Assembly: GCF_000179595.2 (NCBI RefSeq)
Contig: NZ_JH556657.1
Span: 754,017 to 818,016 of the forward strand
Origin: Acetivibrio cellulolyticus CD2
Lineage (GTDB): Bacteria > Bacillota > Clostridia > Acetivibrionales > Acetivibrionaceae
Direction: 5' to 3'
Length of the DNA: 64,000 bases
The position numbers and the translations under genes are program-made. The notes under the pieces were generated by a model, which worked only from the letters and a program-made list of their open reading frames with translations, ran no database searches and was not told where the DNA came from. Numbering within the stretch: the first letter of the stretch is position 1; every line of letters starts with the position of its first letter. This document shows, one piece after another, positions 58,160 through 64,000 of this stretch.

Positions 58160-58905
58160 CTTAATCCAAATGATAATATGATAGCGACTCCTGCACTTAA
58201 AGCTACAACGATAAATATTGCTTCTGCAATTCCGAACTGGCTTGATACAATATCACCATGAAGCGCATCTTTTAAAGCATTTGTTATTGCAACTCCGGGA
58301 AGCATCATTATAATTGAGGAAATAATTATTCTGTATATATTTAAAACAGGAAATAACTTTACAGCTATAATACTCACGCTTGCAGCTATCAAACCAGATG
58401 CAAAATATTCAAAAAATCTAAATATCCCTGCCCGAGATATCTTCTCATTAGCGAAATATATCAGCATTCCAATAAAAAAAGCAGCTATAGAATCCTGAAC
58501 AGTGCCCTTAAAAAGGAGAGTATATACTAAAGCAGTAATGCCCGCAACAATAAGTCTTAATCCAAATCTATAGCCCTTCTCTTTCTCTATACTGTCTAAA
58601 ATTCTAATAGCATCTTCATAAGACATTATATTCTCCTGAAGGCCTCTAGAAAACGAATTAACTTTTTCTATACAGCTTAAATCCACTGTCCTATCATTAA
58701 TTCGCTTAACAAAGGAGAGCGGTTCTCCATCCTTCCCAATAACAGTTATAAATATTCCTGTTGGAAGTACAAAGCATTCAGCGTCAACACCATAGCACCT
58801 ACAAATTCTTCCAATTGTATCCTCAACCCTGTAAATCTCTGAGCCATTGGTCAACAGGATTTTGCCCGCCTTCACAGCTATTTCCATCACCTGATTTATT
58901 TTCAT
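58150..58905 (-). CDS. ThrE-type exporter, N-terminal half (large subunit)
   Basis: 251 residues from the ATG at 58905 (site TAGGGA); a GTG at 58932 is less likely. The soluble N-terminal domain carries GKILLTNGSEIYRVEDTI, the PF06738 signature, then RLIVAGITALVYTLLF and MLPGVAITNALKDALHGD with four to five helices. Together with the small subunit it forms an inner-membrane exporter of amino acids. Confidence 0.87.
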   Translation of the reverse strand: MKINQVMEIAVKAGKILLTNGSEIYRVEDTIGRICRCYGVDAECFVLPTGIFITVIGKDGEPLSFVKRINDRTVDLSCIEKVNSFSRGLQENIMSYEDAIRILDSIEKEKGYRFGLRLIVAGITALVYTLLFKGTVQDSIAAFFIGMLIYFANEKISRAGIFRFFEYFASGLIAASVSIIAVKLFPVLNIYRIIISSIIMMLPGVAITNALKDALHGDIVSSQFGIAEAIFIVVALSAGVAIILSFGLRWI

Positions 58906-59143
58906 ATTACTATTCCCTATAAAACCTTTCACTCATAATAGTTACAATAGAAAGCTTTAATAAAAGTTTAAAATAATATTATAGGTATGTCAAAATAAAT
59001 AAATGTGCTATAGAAATTAATATTTCATTTTCCCCTCATTTGTTAATCAAATTCACAAGATATGAAAAATACCAATACTGGCATAATATACACAACATAA
59101 AATATTGACTGAATTATCAAAATATTCATGAGGTGATTAATCT

Positions 59144-59752
59144 ATGAAAAAAAGAATAAGTTTGATATTCTTGTTTGTTTTTATGTTTTCAGTAAGCGTT
59201 TTTGCTCAATCACAGACCTACACAGTGAAATCCGGTGATACGATGTGGAAAATCGCCAGTAAATTCCAGGTAGGAACTAGTGAAATAATCTCAGCAAACC
59301 CCCAGGTCAAAAACCCAGCTCTCATTTATCCTGGACAGAAATTAGCAATACCAAGCGTAACTGTTAAGACCCAGGAGAATGAAGTAATAAGGCTTGTTAA
59401 TGCTGAGAGGGCAAAAGCCGGACTTCAACCCTTAACTCAAAACTGGCAGTTGTCAAGAGTTGCAAGGTATAAGTCACAGGATATGATAGACAAAGGCTAT
59501 TTCTCTCATACCTCTCCTACTTACGGATCTCCGTTCAAGATGATGGAATCCTTTGGCATTAGATACTCTGCCGCAGGCGAAAACATTGCCATGGGTCAGC
59601 AAAGCCCAACTGAAGTAATGAACGCTTGGATGAATTCCCCAGGCCATAGAAACAATATTTTGAGTCCTTCATTTACACAAATCGGTGTAGGTCTCGCAAA
59701 AGACAAAAACGGAAGAATGTATTGGACTCAGATGTTTATCAAGCCTTTATAA
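59144..59752 (+). CDS. Secreted LysM-CAP protein (SafA/YkwD-like)
   Basis: 202 residues. A signal peptide (cut near VFAQS) is followed by one LysM repeat (YTVKSGDTMWKIASKFQ, residues about 26-70) that binds peptidoglycan and a CAP/SCP domain (VNAERAKAGLQPL, YFSHTSP, GENIAMG, NSPGHRNNIL). GAGGTGAT precedes the ATG. The combination is typical of spore-coat assembly or wall-bound YkwD proteins in Firmicutes. Activity of the CAP domain is unknown. Confidence 0.88.
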   Translation: MKKRISLIFLFVFMFSVSVFAQSQTYTVKSGDTMWKIASKFQVGTSEIISANPQVKNPALIYPGQKLAIPSVTVKTQENEVIRLVNAERAKAGLQPLTQNWQLSRVARYKSQDMIDKGYFSHTSPTYGSPFKMMESFGIRYSAAGENIAMGQQSPTEVMNAWMNSPGHRNNILSPSFTQIGVGLAKDKNGRMYWTQMFIKPL

Positions 59753-59781
59753 CATTTTACTGAGCTAATTTCTTAGATTCA

Positions 59782-59836
59782 GAGCAAAAAGGGATCATAT
59801 CATACTTTAAAGTAGAATATGGTCCCTTTTGCTATT
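59782..59836. terminator. Bidirectional terminator
   Basis: GCAAAAAGGGATCATAT pairs with ATATGGTCCCTTTTGC (one bulge, one G-T pair) between convergent genes, with A- and T-rich flanks. Confidence 0.85.
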
Positions 59837-59856
59837 TTTAAGAAATTTGCAATAGT

Positions 59857-61209
59857 TTACTCAATGACTATAACAGCACTTTTACCAATCTCTACCCAAT
59901 TATATAAAAATTTCGCATGACTGGTATAGTTTCTTACGCACTTATGCGATCTCGGAACAGTACCAACTGTAGACAAGTACTCCTGCATACCGGGATCTAC
60001 ACGTTTTCCACCTTTTTTTATGTAATCCACAGGTACACCATGGATATATGCTCCACCGTTAAATCTTATGGCATACGGTGCATACCCGGCAATTTGCTTT
60101 GTAGCATCATCCAGGTATGTAAACTTCGCTACCTTTTGTATTGCCATATAATACCCAAGGTCTGTAGGCAGTTTGTGTTTGGAATTTTCACCAGTTGTAG
60201 CATAAGTGTAGGATATCAAATTCCACTTCCCATCTATTAATTCAAAAACACCCTCATTTTGGTTCTTTCTATCAACTACAACTACTTTACTTAGTTTTTC
60301 TATTGATTCCCTAAAAGAAATATACTTTTTAGGAACATAGTATTCCCCTTCAAAATTCAATGCATGTATCTTATAGAAACTATCTGTCTCTGCAATTATA
60401 GATACCAAAGCCCCGTCGGAAATGTACCTGAACTCAGCTCCTAAATTCGGCTCATAATATGCAGGTGCAGCCTGATTCCTTTGTATCCCGAATTTATCTT
60501 TTGTTCTGCCCTTATATAAAGGAGCTGTACCCGCACGATTTTTATAGTTTGTAATATAAGCTGATGTGTTTTTATCCAGCTCATTTTGGGCTGTGTTAAC
60601 AGCCTCAAACATCTTATCGAATTGAAACTCTCTTTTCTCTGCCAGTATCGACAGTATGTAACCATTTTGGACTTTATTATCTACCTTCCACGCTATTTTG
60701 TACCATTTATCCGTCTTATACTTTTCAAGATATTCTCCTTGAACCTCTGCTACGAGATTAACTTTCTCAAAATATTGGGCTTTTCCTATTACCTTTGCCG
60801 ATGAAGAAGGCTTTTCCCTTATATTAATCTCATCACTTAGAATCAGCAGGTAATCAGTTGGAACTTCATACTTGCTGTACTTTTTATTTATTACAACTTC
60901 TTCAGGAACCTTCGATTCAAATGTTTTCAGCATAATTTCTCTATATTCCGTCAGATCGCCCTTCCCGCTTTCAAGCTCTTTCTGATCAACGATTACATCC
61001 GATTCCGTAACATTCTTTTCTTCTGCTTCACCCTTCAAAGGCTCGGCCGTGACATTAGTATCCGGTGTAACAATTCTATCGTGTTCGCTCTCGGAATTGT
61101 ATACTTCGTTATACACCTCATTTCTCACTGCAATATTATTATCAGTTTTTTTATCACAGGCTGTAAGAAATAATAAGATTATAGGCAATAAAACAAAAGC
61201 CCTTTTCAT
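59857..61209 (-). CDS. L,D-transpeptidase-like lipoprotein with SH3 domains
   Basis: 450 residues. A lipobox (FLTAC, Cys near 18) anchors it outside. A low-complexity linker follows, then an SH3-like domain (LILSDEINIREKPSSSAKVIG, near 125-190), a second SH3-like part, and a YkuD domain at the C-terminus with HGVPVDY and the active-site block TVGTVPRSHKCVRNYTSHA, where Cys replaces the usual SHGC order (SHKC). It probably cross-links peptidoglycan or attaches proteins at the cell surface. The SHKC variant makes exact activity less certain. Confidence 0.8.
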   Translation of the reverse strand: MKRAFVLLPIILLFLTACDKKTDNNIAVRNEVYNEVYNSESEHDRIVTPDTNVTAEPLKGEAEEKNVTESDVIVDQKELESGKGDLTEYREIMLKTFESKVPEEVVINKKYSKYEVPTDYLLILSDEINIREKPSSSAKVIGKAQYFEKVNLVAEVQGEYLEKYKTDKWYKIAWKVDNKVQNGYILSILAEKREFQFDKMFEAVNTAQNELDKNTSAYITNYKNRAGTAPLYKGRTKDKFGIQRNQAAPAYYEPNLGAEFRYISDGALVSIIAETDSFYKIHALNFEGEYYVPKKYISFRESIEKLSKVVVVDRKNQNEGVFELIDGKWNLISYTYATTGENSKHKLPTDLGYYMAIQKVAKFTYLDDATKQIAGYAPYAIRFNGGAYIHGVPVDYIKKGGKRVDPGMQEYLSTVGTVPRSHKCVRNYTSHAKFLYNWVEIGKSAVIVIE

Positions 61210-61435
61210 GGTTGCACCCCCATAAATACCATATACACTAACTGTTTAGCAATGTGTCAGCTGGCAAAGTACATACTCTGATTGTAATAAAGGTATCAGA
61301 CAGAAAAGACAAATATACAAGGTTTACCATTTAATATAAAGACATACTTTTATGAAAAAATCACTATATTATAATTTTAAGCCTGTATAACTCAAGTGTC
61401 AATTTATATGGGTAGTATTTAATAATATCTTAATA

Positions 61436-61759
61436 TTACATGTTTCCAATGATCGCTTTTAGAACATCCCCAAATGGCAGCTTGCCTATATCAGCAACGG
61501 TTTTCTCCAGCTCAGTCTTCTGCTTTAGTGAACCTACCAGCAAAATTTCAACGTTCTGCTCTCTTCCAATTAGAATGGAGTTCACATCAAGAGAACCAAC
61601 TATAATACCCAATATCACGAGTGCTTCCGCAGGTGTCAGGTTTATTTTGTCCATATTGATATCAGGTGTTTTATCTGAGCTGCAATTTCTGGCGTCACTA
61701 GCACCAAGCTTCTCCATAATAGTTTTTAAGAGGGAATTCGATTGATCTGTTGAAAACAC
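61436..61759 (-). CDS. Hypothetical small protein, 107 residues
   Basis: Starts at GTG with AAGGAGG at good spacing. A polar N-terminal half (with CSSDKTPDINMD) is followed by a hydrophobic stretch LTPAEALVILGIIVGSL near 42-58 and ILLVGSLKQKTELEKTVADI. It may associate with the membrane. The family is not recognised. It lies 23 bases after the 45-residue membrane peptide gene on the same strand. Confidence 0.65.
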   Translation of the reverse strand: MFSTDQSNSLLKTIMEKLGASDARNCSSDKTPDINMDKINLTPAEALVILGIIVGSLDVNSILIGREQNVEILLVGSLKQKTELEKTVADIGKLPFGDVLKAIIGNM

Positions 61760-61782
61760 ATCTTTTCCTCCTTATAGCCTGA

Positions 61783-61920
61783 TTATATTGGTTGAATAAC
61801 TACAGGTGCACCGCTTACACCAGCCCCAGGAACTGCCGCCAGACCCGCAGTAAAAATAAGGAATATAGCTGCAGCTATAATAAACAAGATACACTTCTGT
61901 TTATCCTCAGAAATATACAT
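61783..61920 (-). CDS. Small membrane peptide, 45 residues
   Basis: The frame begins MYISEDKQKCILFIIAAAIF and has one helix (residues about 9-30), then a Gly/Pro/Val-rich tail ending in VVIQPI. AAGGTG lies eight bases before the ATG. Such small proteins are common near sporulation or envelope genes; function is unknown. Confidence 0.6.
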   Translation of the reverse strand: MYISEDKQKCILFIIAAAIFLIFTAGLAAVPGAGVSGAPVVIQPI

Positions 61921-62006
61921 TACCATCACACCTTAAAGATATATATGCATTATATTAAAGGACTTCTTCCGAATGTGATTACTTTTAAATATATTATTGC
62001 AGCATA

Positions 62007-62031
62007 AAAGGGAGGATTAACCTCCCTTTTA
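62007..62031 (-). terminator. Terminator of the Gly/Cys-rich peptide gene
   Basis: AAAAGGGAGG/CCTCCCTTTT stem with a short loop, just past the stop at 62049. The stem ends in a T-run on the minus strand. Confidence 0.8.
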
Positions 62032-62048
62032 TAGCCTTTAGTATGTAA

Positions 62049-62183
62049 TTAGCATTTTGGTCCGCAACCGAATCCGCCTAAAAATCCTGGACAGCAGACA
62101 CATAAAATTACAAGTATTATTATTATCCAGAATATCCAGTCGTTACCGAACCCAAATCCGCAACCGCCTCTTTCATCAGTCAT
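62049..62183 (-). CDS. Gly/Cys-rich small membrane protein (YjcZ-like)
   Basis: 44 residues: MTDERGGCGFGFGNDW, one very hydrophobic helix (IFWIIIILVILCVCC), then PGFLGGFGCGPKC. Six cysteines flank or end the helix. The ATG at 62183 has AGGAGAG. The pattern resembles YjcZ/sporulation-type small proteins of Firmicutes. A role in the spore or envelope is only inferred. Confidence 0.65.
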   Translation of the reverse strand: MTDERGGCGFGFGNDWIFWIIIILVILCVCCPGFLGGFGCGPKC

Positions 62184-62450
62184 ATTAAATCTCTCCTTTC
62201 AACTAAATAAATATAAGCGCTGATTAAAACCTCAATAGCATATTATTCATTAACTAAACATTGTGTTACATTTTTTATTCAGACCTGGCAACTATATTTC
62301 CCGTAAATATATTAACTACAAACTTATCTATAATGCTTTATTATGCTTATATGAACATACTACGATATTATTTTTGTTATTTCTATTATCTTACAACAAT
62401 ATATATTCTATAATGTATTTGACCATTTTTTAAGGGAGGAATGTAAACAC

Positions 62451-63281
62451 ATGAAAAAAATCACTAAGCCACTTACCTTAGCAGCTCTTGTTTTCCTAGT
62501 TTCTGTTAGTGTAATTTGCTTTTTTGCCCAATCTGTTTATTCCAAAAAATGCAATGACCATCAGAATTTCGAAGGCGAAGTATGCATAGGAGAATTTGGC
62601 CTGCATGCCTGTATACTAGGGAAAGGTAAACCGTCAATAATATTTGAGTCCGGTCATAGCGATTCCCATGAGTCCTGGCAACTGATCCAACCTGAAATAT
62701 CAAGTAATAATTCAACATTATCGTACGACCGGGCCGGAATAGGTCTAAGCGACAATAGCCCTGTCAAGAGGACATCCTCGAACAAGGCATATGAACTTCA
62801 TAGGTTGCTGAATGAAGCTAAGGTTAAAGCCCCGTACATAATTGTAAGCCATTCCATGGGAAGCTGGGTGTCCCGAATGTTTGCCAAACAGTTTGGTAAT
62901 GAGTTGGCAGGTTTGATTTTAGTAGATCCAACACATGAAGATACAAATGAATATACCATCAATTGTTTGCCACCGGAAATGCTGGATTTATATAAGAAAG
63001 AAATATGCAAAGAGGGCACCTATGAGGATCTGCTTGAAAGTATTGATCAGATAAAAGAAGCAAGATATGCTTTGAAGGATATTCCTCTTACTGTAATATC
63101 AGCAAACGACCACAAGATGGGGACCGACTTTGAGGAAAAATGGGGTTTGTGGCAGAAAGATATTGCCTCATTGTCTTTAATAAGCAATCACATAATTGTC
63201 AACAGTGGGCACAATATTCACCAGGAAAAACCCGAGGTTATAATAGAAGCCATTAACGACATGATAGAAAATAAGAAATAA
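62451..63281 (+). CDS. Secreted alpha/beta hydrolase
   Basis: 276 residues with a signal peptide or N-terminal anchor (residues 8-28) and an AAGGGAGGA site before the ATG. The hydrolase fold shows IIFESGHSDSHESW (oxyanion region), YDRAGIGLSDN, nucleophile elbow SHSMGS, LILVDPTHED with the likely acid, and NSGHNIHQEKPE with the catalytic His. It is similar in plan to the anchored hydrolase at 17538 but not a close copy. The substrate is unknown. Confidence 0.83.
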   Translation: MKKITKPLTLAALVFLVSVSVICFFAQSVYSKKCNDHQNFEGEVCIGEFGLHACILGKGKPSIIFESGHSDSHESWQLIQPEISSNNSTLSYDRAGIGLSDNSPVKRTSSNKAYELHRLLNEAKVKAPYIIVSHSMGSWVSRMFAKQFGNELAGLILVDPTHEDTNEYTINCLPPEMLDLYKKEICKEGTYEDLLESIDQIKEARYALKDIPLTVISANDHKMGTDFEEKWGLWQKDIASLSLISNHIIVNSGHNIHQEKPEVIIEAINDMIENKK

Positions 63282-63306
63282 ATACATTGTTCGAAAGAGG
63301 CGTAAT

Positions 63307-63342
63307 AAAAGTTTGATGGCTTAAGGTCATCAAACTTTTACT
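63307..63342 (+). terminator. Terminator of the hydrolase gene
   Basis: A perfect 12-base stem (AAAAGTTTGATG/CATCAAACTTTT) follows the stop by 26 bases and ends in a T-run. It may also serve the convergent gene at 63385. Confidence 0.9.
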
Positions 63343-63384
63343 ATAAAGTTCACCATTTTATATTATAGATATACGCAGCATATC

Positions 63385-63999
63385 TTAGTTAATGTAGCTT
63401 GAAAGCTTATCATATGCCTTATATACCTCCTGGCTTTTTCCAACATTTATAGCCTTTTTAAAAATACCGGGCTTATACTTTTTAACTGTATCCAATTTTT
63501 CTTCGATATTGTCATATGATGCAGTAACCTCTCTATACTCCGCACATAACACTTCATTTTTCTTTTGAATAATCCAGTCCGTAATTCTTGTTCTTGTAGC
63601 TGGTTGTTCCATATGAGGTTTATCAAACGTAAAATATACCCTATTTCCAACCTTTGCTATTTCTCCATCCGGATAGCCTGCTTTAATTAAAGCATCAATA
63701 AAAGCATAACACATTTCTGTCTCATTAAAGACAATTCCAATATCCATAGTTAATTCTGATGGGTTTGAAAACTCGCCCAGTTTAAATCCGGTTAACCACC
63801 AATGCGTATCTTCTCTATTAAAAAGCTCTCTTCCATTCTTTTTTAAGGAAAACGCCATATACATCATATCTTCATTTTCAACACTTTTGTAAAAAGGCCC
63901 ATCAATGACACCAGGAATACCCAAATTAAATACCTCTTTATATATCCCTATTTCACAGCCGGTATTCAAAGCATATTGGCCTTTCCAGAACTCAATCAT
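63385..63999 (-). CDS. DUF4474-domain protein, cut by the window edge
   Basis: 204 residues are visible. The Met at 63999 is at the edge and probably internal. MIEFWKGQYALNTGCEIGIY is the recognisable DUF4474 start, followed by WWLTGFKLGEFSNPSELTMD and YFTFDKPHM. Members often carry an N-terminal membrane or repeat region that would lie beyond the window. The C-terminal ~60 residues are helical and Lys-rich. Function is unknown. Confidence 0.7.
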   Translation of the reverse strand: MIEFWKGQYALNTGCEIGIYKEVFNLGIPGVIDGPFYKSVENEDMMYMAFSLKKNGRELFNREDTHWWLTGFKLGEFSNPSELTMDIGIVFNETEMCYAFIDALIKAGYPDGEIAKVGNRVYFTFDKPHMEQPATRTRITDWIIQKKNEVLCAEYREVTASYDNIEEKLDTVKKYKPGIFKKAINVGKSQEVYKAYDKLSSYIN

Positions 64000-64000
64000 C

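Overview
The window looks like a chromosomal segment of a low-G+C Gram-positive anaerobe of the class Clostridia, perhaps close to the cellulolytic Ruminiclostridium group. This is inferred from the AT-rich composition, strong AGGAGG-type ribosome binding sites with many GTG and TTG starts, a zinc-finger Clp ATPase, small Gly/Cys-rich and LysM-CAP proteins, a split ThrE exporter and a Cst-type (I-B) CRISPR system. No rRNA or tRNA gene was seen.

Region 1 (1-13,880) is mostly housekeeping. It holds the end of a flavin oxidoreductase coupled to a frameshifted membrane glycosyltransferase, a nucleoid-associated protein, a ClpE-like ATPase, uvrA and uvrB, glycerate kinase and a PlsC-like acyltransferase. 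uvrA and uvrB are separate units, and each carries a LexA-type box touching its -35 element, so both should be SOS-controlled.

Region 2 (about 14,200-26,860) is an accessory island of small genes: a Phd/ParE toxin-antitoxin pair, RDD and other membrane proteins, a methyltransferase, an anchored hydrolase, an ASCH protein and a PhzF protein. They are mixed with decayed mobile DNA: a TniA/TniB-type transposon, a group II intron in two pieces, and truncated DUF1697 and CPBP genes. One block of genes occurs twice (about 15,624-16,760 and 22,238-24,050), and each copy lost different internal parts. Four patches visibly richer in G+C, some strongly palindromic, sit between these genes and could be recombination sites of a cassette array, but this is unproven.

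Region 3 (26,863-46,995) is a complete type I-B CRISPR-Cas locus: 169 repeats and 168 spacers, a leader beside cas2, and cas2-cas1-cas4-cas3-cas5-cas7-cas8-cas6 in map order, all read on the minus strand below a WYL-family regulator with its own promoter. Degenerate repeats mark the old end of the array near 26,863. One spacer occurs twice, and another pair overlaps on opposite strands.

Region 4 (47,000-64,000) holds envelope and stress functions: two exported proteins, a histidine kinase/response regulator pair with a cysteine-rich N-terminus, a Cys/His-rich protein, a YtxH-like protein, Cu/Zn superoxide dismutase with a palindrome over its promoter, a divergent second type IIA topoisomerase pair, a split ThrE exporter, a LysM-CAP protein, an L,D-transpeptidase-like lipoprotein, small membrane proteins, a secreted hydrolase and a DUF4474 gene cut by the right edge.
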